From: Chinchilla lanigera
Lineage: Eukaryota; Chordata; Mammalia; Rodentia; Chinchillidae
Reading direction: 5' to 3'
DNA length: 64,000 nucleotides
NCBI RefSeq assembly: GCF_000276665.1
Contig: NW_004955405.1
Span: 15,310,213-15,374,212 of the forward strand
How positions within the stretch are numbered: position 1 is the stretch's first letter; each line of letters starts with the position of its first letter. Below are positions 46,925 to 58,363 of this stretch, piece after piece. The translations under genes were made by a program, and so were the position numbers. The notes under the pieces were generated by a model. That model worked only from the letters and a program-made list of their open reading frames with translations, did not search any database and was not told the DNA's origin.

Positions 46925-47012
46925 CTCTTATATACGTATGTATAATACACACATATATGGTATATATACATGTACCCCATATATATATACATATATATGT
47001 ATATATAAATAA
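46925..47012. repeat. TA/TATG-rich low-complexity tract
   Basis: Alternating TATATATG/CATATATA motifs, largely self-complementary. Confidence 0.85.
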
Positions 47013-47147
47013 AAGAATTTAAACTTTTTGCTCTTTCTGTTCCCAAAAAAGGTTTTTTCAAAACCCTGGCATACCTACACATACAGTACTTTAGCCCTCA
47101 GCTCAAATTTTACTTTTTAGCACAGCAGCACAATTATTTTACTTCTT

Positions 47148-47345
47148 AGACCAACACAGTGGTGCACATCTGCAATCCCAGCTACAGTACTTAAGAGGCT
47201 AAGGCAGGGCACAAGTTTCAAGGCCAGCCTGAGTAACTTAATGAAACTGCCTCAAAAACAAAACAGATTTCTAGGCCTAGAGATGTAGCTGAGTGACAGA
47301 ATCACTTGCTTAGTATGTGCACAAGTTCTAGGCTCAATGTTCATT
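47148..47345 (+). repeat. B1-ID dimeric SINE, diverged
   Basis: B1 (CAGTGGTGCACATCTGCAAT) then ID (GCCTAGAGATGTAGCTGAGT). Confidence 0.6.
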
Positions 47346-47857
47346 AATTAATATCAAAAAAAAGTTTTTCAGAGGTATTTTTCCGATTTGCACACTACAT
47401 TAAGTATTTCTTGGTTGTACAAAGTCCTATAAAGTTCTGTTTCTTTCCATCATGATATCTCAAGTATATAATTAAAAATTAGTGACTTAAAGTCCATCTC
47501 TCCCAACTGACCAGACCATAAGACTCACAACTAGCAGAATTCCAGTCTTTTGCTAATCACTACAATATTTTTTCAGGGTAGTACACATAACTTTAATAAA
47601 CTTACTGTTACCATGTATACAATGGAATAGTCAAAAGTGAAGCAGCTATTAGTTGACACAAAAACAAAAACAAAGCAAGATAGGATAGATGGCAAAACTT
47701 TATTATAATATAAAGAAATGTATGCACACCATCACATAAATAAAACCTTTCCATGTAGTTTATGGTGCTAGGGAATTGACCATGCACATTTAAGTATGTA
47801 ACCTACTACTCAAATACACCCTCAACTCCCTAAATAAAACCTTTCTAGAAAGTATGC

Positions 47858-47985
47858 TTGAGCCAGGCATGGTGGTACATGCCTCTAATATCAGCACTCC
47901 TGAGGCTGAGGCAGGAAAACTGCCGAGTTTGAAGTCAGCCTGGGCTACATACTGAGATGAGAGAGACAGACAGACAGACACAGAG
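47858..47985 (+). repeat. B1 SINE and short GACA repeat
   Basis: AGCCAGGCATGGTGGTACAT to CTACATACTGAGATGAGAG, running into GACAGACAGACAGAC. Confidence 0.8.
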
Positions 47986-48167
47986 AAATTTACACTCTGC
48001 ATTATATGATTTTCTAATACACACAAATTTACTCAATACATTTTGGGATGTTAGGTTAAATATGTACCATCTATAAACCTAGCACTGTCAAAAACACAAA
48101 GAAAACTTCTACATGTACAAATACATTTTTAAGCATCACTAAAAAAAAACAAACAAAAAAGCCCTAC

Positions 48168-48335
48168 TAGCCATGTGTGACCATGCCTGTACACCAGCAC
48201 TAGGGAGGCTGAGGCAGGAGGATCACCGCAAGTTCCAAGTTCAAGGCCAGCCTGGACTACCTAAGTGAATTCAATCAAGAGCAGCCTGCATCACATGAGA
48301 CCCTGTCTCAACCCCTCACTCCAAGAAAAAAAACA
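48168..48335 (+). repeat. B1 SINE with internal duplication
   Basis: GCCATGTGTGACCATGCCTG to GAGACCCTGTCTCAACC. Confidence 0.82.
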
Positions 48336-48860
48336 CAAAGAGTAAATCCACATAAAAGACAACCAATGTCTGATATCTCGTAAGTACTCAATAAACAAGC
48401 TGTTTTCATCTGGTCCATTTTGAATTATCTTCAGCACGTGATCTGTGGTTTTCCATACCAACTCAAGTGCTACTTAAAGCGGACTTCTAGTTTTGACAAT
48501 TTGCATTACGGCATGTAGCATATAATTTAGGAGAAACTAGGTAAGAGGTATAAAGGAACTCTGAACCAACTGTAACAACTCTCCTGTTATCTCATTTTAA
48601 AAATTAAAAGGATTCTTAGACCCCAGGTCCAATTCTGAACCAGTATGTCCAATGGAGACACTGAAGTCTACATTCTAAACAAGACCCCAGTTTCTGGGGC
48701 AGATGGTTCTGAGATAAACCAGATCAACTAGTACAGATGTTTATGTAACACCTGTATTTTTAAATGCAACTGACATTAAATAAAATCATTGAGAAGTCTG
48801 TCAAACATGAAACTGCATTCCAAAATCTGTGGAAAACTTCCAATCTTTTCTGCTTTGTTT

Positions 48861-49003
48861 TTTTTTGAGGCAGGGTCTCACAAAGTAGGGCAGGTTCACC
48901 TTGAACTTGCTTATGTAGCCCAGGCTGATCTCAAACTCAGTGATCCTCCAGTTTCAGCCTCCCAGTTGCTGGGATTATAGGCTTACACCACCACATCTGG
49001 CTC
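48861..49003 (-). repeat. B1 SINE
   Basis: TTTTTTTGAGGCAGGGTCTC to CACCACATCTGGCT. Confidence 0.82.
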
Positions 49004-49282
49004 AAAACTTCCATTTTTGATAGTTACAACTTGATAGTTACAACGCCAACTCTACCAATGAAAAGTACAGAAAATGTGTTAAAGTCTTAAAAGCACTGAA
49101 ACCCAAGTAAGATGGTCTAAAACCAAAGGTAAAACAAGAAGCCACTGTTGCTTTGAAGTGCCATTATCAGCAAATATGTTTTAATCACCTTGTGTGAAGT
49201 AAAAATTCATTCCTGTCTAAACATTTGGAATCTTTACAGCAACCTTACCAAATGAAGCAGGAATATCAAAGAGCTATATTCG

Positions 49283-49380
49283 GGGGCTGGGGATTTAGCT
49301 CAGCAGCGCAGCGCCTGCCTGGCAAGCGCAAGGTTGTGAGTTCGATTCCCAGTACTGGAAAAACAAAACAAAACAAAAAA
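49283..49380 (+). repeat. ID SINE, young
   Basis: GGGGCTGGGGATTTAGCTCA to GATTCCCAGTACTGG and A tail; AAAGAGCTATA on both sides. Confidence 0.85.
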
Positions 49381-50082
49381 GAAAAACCCAAAGAGCTATA
49401 GTCTCAGAGAAAATAAACCTAAACAAATGCCCAAATTCATTTCACTTTCACTACCTACCCAAACAAACCTCAAGCTATAACCTTAAAATGCCCTGCCAGT
49501 GTGCTCACTGGTACCTGCATATCCAAAGGTGAGTGAAAAGTACCTTCACTCTAAACCACAAATAATTCATTCAAGTAATTTTCAAGAGCAACAGAAACTA
49601 TTCCTACAGTGATTAAATATCAGTGTCAGAGTATAAGCCACCTCCATAGAAACAGCGAAGGGCTATAGGTTTAACTCAGCTGCAAAAGGCTTACCAAGGA
49701 TGGAATACACCCTAAATTCCATCAGAGGGAGGGAGAAGGCCTCAGACAGACATGGCTATCCAGCCTGGTCCAATTAAACTGACTGCAGGTGGGCCAAAAA
49801 GGTATTTTCTAACCAAGGTTCCGGAAGTCAATACTTACTGTCAAAAATTGGGAGAGAAAAAGGAAGCACAGTATCTGTTAAAAAAAAATAGCCATTTAAA
49901 AAGGTAATATAGCGAATTTAGAAAAAAACTAAACTGAACTTTCAGATAAAAATAACTGACATTTAACTAAATGAGTTGGCTGAGTGGATTAGATACAGCT
50001 GAGGAGAGAATTAAGCGAACAGGAAGACATCTTAGAAGAAATACACCAAAATACAGCAAAGGTACTAAAGGGTGGAAAATCA

Positions 50083-50125
50083 TGGTAATAATTTGCCTAG
50101 GTTCAATCCCCAACGCCACCAAAAA
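50083..50125 (+). repeat. ID SINE 3' fragment
   Basis: TAGGTTCAATCCCCAACGCC and an A run; 5' part missing. Confidence 0.45.
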
Positions 50126-50235
50126 AAACCTCCAAACATTCTTGCTTAAAATATTCTGTTAGGTATACCCTTCCAACAGAAGGCAAGTGATTCCAGATGG
50201 ACAGAAATGACGGAGAATATCCATATATGTAGAGA

Positions 50236-50345
50236 TTTTTCTTTTGAGACATGATCCCACTATGTTACTGCAGGCTGTTCTGGAACACCTGGCCTCAGCC
50301 TCCCCAGTGCTGGAATTACAGGTGTATGCCACCATATCCAGCTAA
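50236..50345 (-). repeat. B1 SINE, shortened
   Basis: TTTTCTTTTGAGACATGATC to CCACCATATCCAGCT. Confidence 0.7.
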
Positions 50346-50556
50346 ATAAAAGATATTTTAAAAATAATACCACCACTGTGTAGTGTCTTAAAATGACCAA
50401 GTTATCGGTGTGAATAGGAGGAAGGAACTGCATTCAAGTATTCTAATGCCCCTAAATACACAATGTTGTAAATTTCTAGAACCACAACTTAAGGAACAGC
50501 ATGTATTAACTTTAGAAATAAAACGATGAAAATAGGTACTTTAAGATAAACCTAAA

Positions 50557-50709
50557 AAGGCTGGCATGGTAGTGCACACCTGTAATCCCCGCACTCGGGA
50601 GGCTGACGCAGAATGATCCTTGTGAGTTCGAGGGCAGCCTGGATTACAAAATGAGTTCAAGACCAGCCTGAACTACACAGTGAAACCCTGTCTCAAAAAG
50701 ACCAAAAAA
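50557..50709 (+). repeat. B1 SINE with internal duplication
   Basis: GGCTGGCATGGTAGTGCACA to GAAACCCTGTCTC. Confidence 0.88.
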
Positions 50710-53700
50710 TAAAACATAAATTAAAATAACATAAAATAACTCTAAAAGAAAAGTAAGTTGGACAAATAAAAAGCACAAATATATTTAAACCTAAACTTCA
50801 TTGTACTTACATCAAAATGTAAAACTGAAGGCTCCTCTGGCTTTAAAAAAAATCTAGTGACAACCTGGCTCCTAACATTCCTGAAGGCAAAATTGAAATG
50901 GGTAGCAGGCTGTGTACGCTGTGAGTTATTCAACGTTGTATAAAACAGGAGAACTCAGGCTGTGCTTTATCTTAAGTGACTGCATTTCATAAAACAACAC
51001 TTTGTTCCATTTTGAGTACAAACGCTGAGGTAGAGTAACTTGTCTGCATACACAGGTAATCACCAGAGGTTGGACACAGCACACTTCAAGAACTCCCAGA
51101 TGCACAGCACAATCATGAGGCAAAAGGCAAATCATGCTAATGAAAAAAACCTAAAATTTATCTATTTAATCAAGGGCACATGATCAATCAAGTTTTATCA
51201 AAACATCAGTCCTGATACACCAAATGATACAATCCTTTCACTTGGATCATATAAAAGTAGGGACACCCAAATTGGGGTGCAGCAGCAGCACCACATGGAC
51301 CTATCATCTCATCAGTCCATCTAGTAAACATAACTAGGCTGACAAACTGTGGCTCTCTGCTTTATAGCTCAGCCAGATCTCCCTGTATAAGGAATCCATA
51401 CTCAAGACTTTGAACCGTCTCTGTGCTTGGCTCTCAACAAGCCCCAAGCTAGTTTTACAGATAACCTCGCTAGCCACCTGAAACTTTTCACACCATAAAC
51501 ACTAGTAATTAAAACTGGGGAAAAAAAACCTGTGGTTGCCCACCTTACTTACAGAGTGAACCTTGAGTACTCCATCAAAAATCATCTAGGAAATTGTAGT
51601 TCATGAATTTATTGTTATTCCATAAAATTGTGACATTGGGAAAGATGCAAACATATCTAATATACATTACTGGCATAGCTCACTCACAAGAGAATATTTA
51701 AAAACGAAGAAAATCTTCCATTAGAGCAAAGATAGGAAATGGCTGAGTGATTTTGTGGTCTTGTAACACCAAGATATCCACGTACCTATCAATTAACTTA
51801 CACCATCAACAAGAAAACTAATACTAGTTGAGCCCACTCTGTAAGGAAATATTACAGACTTTCCTCTTAATAGCAAATAAAATATTAAGTACCTTCCTTA
51901 GCAACACAATCCTTAAGAAACCAAGACTTACAATCTGACTTTCAAAACCAATGTGCAGCCTACTACCCAAAAAAATCAGAGTGCCTTCCCAATCCTCCTG
52001 TTCAGGTTACACATTCACAAACTAATTATTCCTTTATTGAAAATGACTACTTCACGATTAAAGAGTCAATTATTAAAAAATGAAAATGGCTTAAAGCAGA
52101 AGAGGGAACCAGTAACTCCCAAGAAAAGGTCCCTTTACCTGAGGCCCCACCTTATTTCAAATGACTTCAAACCAAATTTGTGAACAGACACAGCTGTTCT
52201 TTTAAAATATTTCCAGTGGTGTAGGGGTTCAGTACTACTTGGCTCCAATACAATCTCATAGTTTAAACAGCATTATTTAGTCACGTAACAGTCAACTTAG
52301 AACTGACACTGTTATATATTACGAAGCAAAATGGGCTATAAAACTCTCAATCATACAATCCAACGGCCGAGAAGCAGTTCAAATTGGGCTGGTATTTGGT
52401 AAAGATTCACCCAAATTAACAATTTACGCACATGTGACTTCCAAAGTTATATATATATGTAGCATATAACTTATATGTTCATAGTATACATTAGGCTAAG
52501 AAATCATTAATCAACTATACATAAACTCTGTGCTGGAATCATATCTCATGAATATAGTACTGCAGCTTTCTACCAGAGCACAGTGGGACCCAAGATAAGC
52601 ATTTCAATTCCACACTTATGCACAGCAGAACAGTATGAGTCAAGGGAACAGCCTTTAAAAATCAGTACAAAACTCGCCTCACCATTAAGCTATCATTGTT
52701 CAGTTCTGTATCCCTGGATAATTTAATCATGTTGTATCTCAGATTCATTGTTTAAATGTTAATGCTACCTACACCTCTAAGAGCATTACATGAGTTAATG
52801 CATGTACAAAAATTTCTAACAATGCTTAATCACCCAGAAACTGTTCATTGCTCTTCTATACCCTCCTTTAGAAAATACCATGCACCAGCACCCTTTCCTA
52901 GTAAAGATCAGTATGTACCCAACTTCCAAAATAGTAAAAAATGTGCCCAAATAGGTAATAGTAAAAGGTGAAACTGGAAAGCAAAGGTACAGGTCACTTT
53001 CTTCGAGAAAACCATACTGCAATGCCCTCTGATAATCTGCAGTCAATGTACTAAGGAACGTACAAAGGTAAAATAAATAGCTCCCACCTTCTAAACTCCA
53101 TACTTATCCAGATCAAACTAGGGACTAAATGCCAGTGTTTGAGGGTTTTTGGCTTAAACAAGGGTTATACATTACTATATACCTCCTAGCCTCATAGCAT
53201 TCACATTTTATACATAATGGAGGCAAACAATTAGCTTGCTGTTCACGTTGTATAGGTGTTTCTACTTGCTGAAAGTGTTGATTTGAATCATGCATTTTAA
53301 CATGGGCAACTCCAAACCAACCTGAGACACAAGAATCCCTAAAGATGACTTAAAAAAAAAAAGACTAAAAAACCTCACTTGCCTCCAGTTTTACATAAAT
53401 TCAATCTGTTACTAGGTCTTTTTCCTTACCCAGTCAAAAATAATGCATACCTCTTCCCAAGATATGGAGTATTAAACTGGCAATAGGGAGATACTAGTTT
53501 CAAAACAAGTTTCCACGGTATTTTCAGAAACAGCAAATTTTGTCTTACAGCTCTCCTTAAAACCTGGCAAGCAGTGTAAATTGTGAGATTCAAATGTCTT
53601 TTCGGAATTCATCAGAGCAATGACAGTCTAAAATAGGGACTCCTTGTAGCCTTTCTTTCGGCTGACAGCATGCGGGGAGGGGGAAACCACACCTTAGCCC

Positions 53701-54304
53701 CTCTTCATCGGCAATCCCGGGACTGGCGCCTTAACAAGGTAGCAGATAGGCTCGGCCCGGGTCAGTTTAGAGAAATCTCTCATTGCACTTCGTATTTCTT
53801 CAAGCCTGCCCCCACTCAACTTGAAAAGAAAATAGACTGTTAAGCATCTTGTTATGAGTACTTCAGTGATGGAATTTGTTAAAACACCCAGAAAAGTTAA
53901 AACCATTTTTACAAGCCAAATTTTTTTTTTTTTTTTTTTAAATCTTAGAGCCCTTTGGTGAGCTAGATCGATTAAGATCAAACCTCTCAAAACCAAAAAC
54001 CTTTGCCAAGCAACACATCTTAATTGTAAGTACACCTGGGATACGTGAGACACTTTCGTTAGGAAGGGCGAAAATCTGCGCTTTACCTGCGTTCACGCTT
54101 TGAGAGCTCGGCCGTGGGAAACCCTCCTCCAGCCCCCACCCGGTAACACTGGCCTCCGGGGCCCCGGCAGCCCGGCGGGAGGCCGAGCGGACTCAGGGCC
54201 GAGCGGTCGGGCCTATCAGCTCACTTTGCATCTCCGCCCGCGCCGACTCACCACTTCCACCGCGGGAGCAGCGCGGGCAGGCGGGGTCCGCAGCGAGGCC
54301 GGCC

Positions 54305-54779
54305 NNNNNNNNNNNNNNNNNNNNNNNNNNNNNNNNNNNNNNNNNNNNNNNNNNNNNNNNNNNNNNNNNNNNNNNNNNNNNNNNNNNNNNNNNNNNNNNN
54401 NNNNNNNNNNNNNNNNNNNNNNNNNNNNNNNNNNNNNNNNNNNNNNNNNNNNNNNNNNNNNNNNNNNNNNNNNNNNNNNNNNNNNNNNNNNNNNNNNNNN
54501 NNNNNNNNNNNNNNNNNNNNNNNNNNNNNNNNNNNNNNNNNNNNNNNNNNNNNNNNNNNNNNNNNNNNNNNNNNNNNNNNNNNNNNNNNNNNNNNNNNNN
54601 NNNNNNNNNNNNNNNNNNNNNNNNNNNNNNNNNNNNNNNNNNNNNNNNNNNNNNNNNNNNNNNNNNNNNNNNNNNNNNNNNNNNNNNNNNNNNNNNNNNN
54701 NNNNNNNNNNNNNNNNNNNNNNNNNNNNNNNNNNNNNNNNNNNNNNNNNNNNNNNNNNNNNNNNNNNNNNNNNNNNNNN
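54305..54779. other. Assembly gap (475 N) in NAP1L1 CpG island
   Basis: Run of 475 N flanked by very GC-rich sequence; part of the NAP1L1 5' exon or its first intron is probably lost here. Confidence 0.99.
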
Positions 54780-54909
54780 GCTCCCCGCCGGCCCCCCGGT
54801 CGTTACCAGCGGCTGGCTCGGGGTGTCGGGGGCCCGAGCTGCGCAGGGAGTGACTCAGGCGGCCGCGGCGGCGGGAGGACGGGAGGCGGCGCCGCGAGCA
54901 GATGGCGCT

Positions 54910-54916
54910 AAAAAAG
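54910..54916 (-). promoter_or_regulatory. NAP1L1: Candidate NAP1L1 start site with TOP-like pyrimidine run
   Basis: On the minus strand CTTTTTT starts at 54916, about 30 bp after a TATA-like box. A C followed by at least four pyrimidines is the 5' TOP signature. NAP1L1 is recalled as a listed TOP mRNA; the exact cap site here is inferred. Confidence 0.5.
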
Positions 54917-54995
54917 ACCCGAGAGCCCGCCGCTCGCGCTCATATACAATTAGCGTCAGCACGTAGGGCCGCTCCGCGCCCTCCCCCGGCTCGCG

Positions 54996-55008
54996 GTCTC
55001 CTAGCAAC
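54996..55008. promoter_or_regulatory. RFX X-box-like motif 1
   Basis: GTCTCCTAGCAAC matches the RFX consensus (GTNRCC, short spacer, RGYAAC) with the right half perfect and one mismatch on the left. About 80 bp upstream of the candidate NAP1L1 start. Confidence 0.6.
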
Positions 55009-55034
55009 GCGGTCGGGAGGCGGGCCCGAGCTGG

Positions 55035-55047
55035 GTTGCCTGGCAAC
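55035..55047. promoter_or_regulatory. RFX X-box-like motif 2 (perfect palindrome)
   Basis: GTTGCCTGGCAAC is a perfect inverted repeat with a 1-nt centre and fits the RFX X-box. It starts 39 bp from motif 1. Confidence 0.7.
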
Positions 55048-55387
55048 AGAGCCGTCCTTCTTTCCAGAAGACCTCCATCCGCAGGTGGCGGGCTCTTCCC
55101 CAGCGCCAGGCTTGGGCTCCTCCGTTCCTGCCAGGGTCTGCCCTCCTCTGTTATGCATCCCGCCATCTCTTTTCAACAAGGCTGCCCTGAAAAAAAAAAA
55201 ATCTACCTCTTAGTTTATGAGGCAGAAACCTAACCCGCGTTCCTCCTCCCTAGCCCACCTCGTTCCGGTTGTCATTGGACCGACCCTTGCAGTATCCTAG
55301 GTGTCCCCATCCCTAATCCAGCCTAATTATGGCAACGGCCAGAACTCAGTAACCATTTTTCCTCCCCGCTCAAAAACAACAGTTCTT

Positions 55388-55640
55388 ACGCCGCGCGTGG
55401 TGGCGTAATCCAAGCACTCGGGAGGCTGAGGCAGGAGGATCCTTGGGAGTTCAAGACCAGCCTGGGCTACAAAGTGAGCTCAAGGCCAACCTTGTGTCAT
55501 GGCTACAGTCATCTCTCAGTTGCGTGGATGGCTGTTATGAAATGGACTCTGTGGAGCACATTCCCAAAGTGTTTTGGAACATGGGGCCCTGTCTGCATAG
55601 CGGGACCCTGTCTCAAAAAGACAAACAAACAAACAAAAAA
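55388..55640 (+). repeat. B1 SINE interrupted by a 98-bp foreign segment
   Basis: Left B1 part 55388-55490 runs to AAGGCCAAC; right part resumes at 55589 with CTGTCTGCATAGCGGGACC and an A-rich tail. Between them 55491-55588 is not B1 but matches, inverted, 57288-57385 in the MaLR internal region. Confidence 0.85.
55491..55588 (+). repeat. 98-bp inverted duplicate, copy A (inside B1)
   Basis: Begins CTTGTGTCATGG and ends ACATGGGGCC. Identical in length to the reverse complement of 57288-57385, with 4 mismatches in 98. Confidence 0.95.
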
Positions 55641-56002
55641 AAGTAGTTCTTTTCTCGTGACCGTCTTGGCAGCATCTTCCACACATTTTGCTTAAGTCAG
55701 TGATTTCCACACCTTCTATGTGGTATTCTTAACCCTACTGAGGTAGTATTAAAGACCTAAAAATAATCAAGGAAAATTGTAATTTTAAAGTTGTAGTTTT
55801 AAGAAAACCGCAATTTCAGGATATAACGTAAGTTGCCCGAGGTTATCTATATCTGTACTTCCTAAGCTTGTTTAAGCGTCCTAGGCTTAGGAGCAGGCAT
55901 TTCAGAAACTCAAAACTCAGATTATTCCCCTCTCATACTAATTTATTACCTTGACAGAAAAGTTAGATTGGTCAACGTTCTGTTCCCTCAAGACTGAGGC
56001 AC

Positions 56003-56076
56003 TGGGCTGGGGATATAGCTCAGCGTCTCAGCACCTGCCTGCCAAGTCCAAGGCCCTGGGTTTGATTCCTAGCACA
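56003..56076 (+). repeat. ID SINE
   Basis: GGGCTGGGGATATAGCTCAG to GGTTTGATTCCTAGCAC, followed by a CAAA tail. Confidence 0.8.
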
Positions 56077-56300
56077 AAAAACAAATACACAAAAAACAAA
56101 CAAACAAACAAACAAAGTTTAGTGATAAACTAAGAGGAGGGAGGATTTGTAGGAGGAACATGGAGACTGTACCTGCAAGTACCAAATGGCTACCTTAAAG
56201 CATGATAAAGCTTGGCATCTCTGCCTTTCAAGTCTCCATTATTACGCTAAAAAATCTGGGATCAGATCCCTGCTTAGTTCTGCAGGTAGACATTAAGCAC

Positions 56301-58363
56301 TGTTGTGGGATAGATCTAAAATGGCCCCCAAAGCCTCATGTATCTGGAAAGTGACTGGATAACAAGGGTGTGTAGCACACTTGTTTTTTAGGTAGGAGCT
56401 GGCCAGAAGAGGCAAGTCACTGTGAATGTGAACTGGAAGGGCCTATCTCCCTTCCTGGCTCCTCCTAAGACTCTCTCAGCTTCCTGGGTGCCATAAGATG
56501 AGCAGTTTTCCTCTGCCCAGGACCTTCTTTCATGCCATTCTGCCTTGGAGCTGGTTGACTATGAACTAAAACCTCTACAAACTATGACCCAAAATAAACC
56601 TCTCCTCTTTAAAGTTTGGGTGTCAAATATTTTGTCACAACACCAAGAAAAGTAAGACACATTTTGATGCCAGGAGCAGGGTCCCTGCTGTGACTGTACC
56701 TAACCATGTGATTCAGAAGTTGTTGGTACACATTAATGGGAGTTTAGAGATGTGACTGAAGAAGGAGCCCTAGGATGTTGTGAGCCAAACTTGCTGGGTG
56801 ACTCTGATCAGAGCTCAGAAGACCAGAATGCCCACAGAAATGCAGATGGGAAAGACTAGGCTCAGGAAGTTTCAGCTGGGAACAAGGCCTCCATTGGCAG
56901 TTGGAGTGCAGACCAAATGTGCTATACTCTGGCAGAAAATTTGTCTACATTTTACTTATGTCTTGAGACCTTGCAGGAGACTGAGATTTGTACAAGGCAC
57001 CAAGCTAATTAACCTGTTGGAGGAAATTTCAAAGCACCCCAACGTTGGAGCTGTGGCATGAATAGTTTTGAGGGCTTTTAACCAAGTTTATACTAAAAAT
57101 CAGGAGAAAAGGTCCATTTTAAAGGTTTTCAGATTTGCCAGAAAGAAAGCACCATCAGAGATGGAGCAAAAGAAGCCAAGTGCTTTGCATTGGGAAAATT
57201 CTTTGAAGGAATGTGAGGAACTAGCAAGGCCCTACCCTTTCCTGTAAACAGCAAAAGAGAAAGACTGCTTTGAGGTGATAGCCCCAAGGCCCCATGTTCC
57301 AAAACACTTGGGGAATGTGCTCCACTGAGTCCATTTCATAATAGCCATCCAGGCAACTGAGAGATGACTGTAGCCATGACACAAGCAAGCTACTGCTTGA
57401 GCAGAGCTGGTGGAAGGCCTTAACATCGTTCATGTGGTACTGGTTTTACAGGCATGCAGAATACAAGCATTTTCCAGTCAGGAGGCTTCCACCCAGATTT
57501 TAGAAGGCAGCCTGGGAGGCTAGGCAGGGTGCCCCTGACAGGGTAGTGCATGAAGCTGAAAGTGCAGTGGAGACCCAAAGAAATTTGGAGAAACCAGGAT
57601 ACTGGAACGTCTGAGGAAAGCTACAAGGAGTGAGCAAAGTCAGCCCAAGAGAGAAGCCAAGATGGCTACAACCACAAGCAGTACTGCAGGACCACCCAAG
57701 TTTGGGGTTCATATTTCACCACACCTTGCCATGGGCACTGAACACAGACCTACAGGATTTAACGTTTGCCCTGTAGGATTGGTATTGCTTTGGTCTTCTT
57801 CCTTTCTATCCCCCTGTTCCTCCCTTTTGGAAAGGGAAGGTTTACCCTCTGCCATTGTATGTTGGCAGGGTTTATGTCTTGATTTTTACAGGGGTTCACA
57901 GTTAAAAGTTTAAGTCTCAAAGAAGGCTTTGGACTTGGACTTTTCAGCAGTACTGAAAGTTTGAAAATTTTGGCGACTCCTATAGATGAACTAAATGCAT
58001 TTTGCATGAAGAGATATGCATGAGTCTTTCGGGAGTTATGGGCAGAATGTTATGGTGTGTTATCTGGACGTCCCCAAGAGCCTCCTGCACTCATTGGTGG
58101 GGCTGCAGGAAGGCGATGGGGTATGGGTTTACAGCTGACTTACCTGGTTGGAAGAGGCTCCTCTCTCTTCGTGGCTCCACTCTTTACTCTTTCTGCTTCC
58201 CTGTCTCTGTACCATGAGCAGCTCTTATCTGCCATGCCCCTCACCGTGCTGTCCTACCTTGAAGCCAGCTCTCTATAAGCTAGAACAGTCAAAGTAAAAG
58301 CTCTTGTCTTTAAGTTGAGGGGATAAGGTATTATGTTTCAGCAACAAGAAGGTGACTAAGGCA
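56301..58363 (+). mobile_element. MaLR (ERVL-related) element: LTR, internal region, LTR
   Basis: 5' LTR 56301-56661 begins TGTTGTGGG, carries AATAAA before its 3' end and ends in ACA. The internal region (56662-58047) starts with the MaLR-like CCAGGAGCAGGGTCCCTG and has no intact ORF. The 3' LTR 58048-58363 begins TGTTATGG and ends CTAAGGCA. Flanks AGCAC and ATCAC look like a decayed 5-bp target duplication. The two LTRs are strongly diverged, so this is an old, noncoding copy. Confidence 0.75.
57288..57385 (-). repeat. 98-bp inverted duplicate, copy B (inside MaLR internal region)
   Basis: Reverse complement of copy A, 94/98 identical. Flanked on both sides by sequence that appears to be MaLR internal sequence. 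Confidence 0.95.

Larger units (their letters stand above)
45342..54080 (-). other. NAP1L1: NAP1L1 5' intron(s)
   Basis: From the acceptor of the ATG exon to the promoter. Contains the SINEs listed separately and no additional coding exon of the family. 51.0-53.6 kb has no repeat I can name with confidence. Confidence 0.7.
54087..55060 (-). promoter_or_regulatory. NAP1L1: NAP1L1 CpG-island promoter and 5' UTR exon region (gapped)
   Basis: CpG-rich block with a 475-N gap (54305-54779). Right of the gap on the minus strand, a TATA-like TGTATATGAG (54940-54949) lies about 30 bp upstream of a CTTTTTT run starting at 54916, a plausible start site. A perfect AP-1 site TGACTCA lies at 54851-54857. 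Candidate minus-strand donors for the noncoding first exon are CTG|GTAACG at 54806, GTG|GTGAGT at 54251 and CAG|GTAAAG at about 54086; I cannot choose between them because of the gap. Confidence 0.7.

Noticed and set aside
53640..53780. Small GC-rich patch in the NAP1L1 5' intron, possible alternative promoter
   Set aside because: Too short and without a clear start motif or donor; insufficient support.
55474..55695. ORFs with similar peptides at 55.5 kb (+) and 57.2-57.4 kb (-)
   Set aside because: The similarity arises from the 98-bp inverted DNA duplicate, not from a conserved protein.
56780..57061. 93-codon ORF in the MaLR internal region
   Set aside because: MaLR internal regions are largely noncoding and this shows no gag or pol motif; not called a gene.
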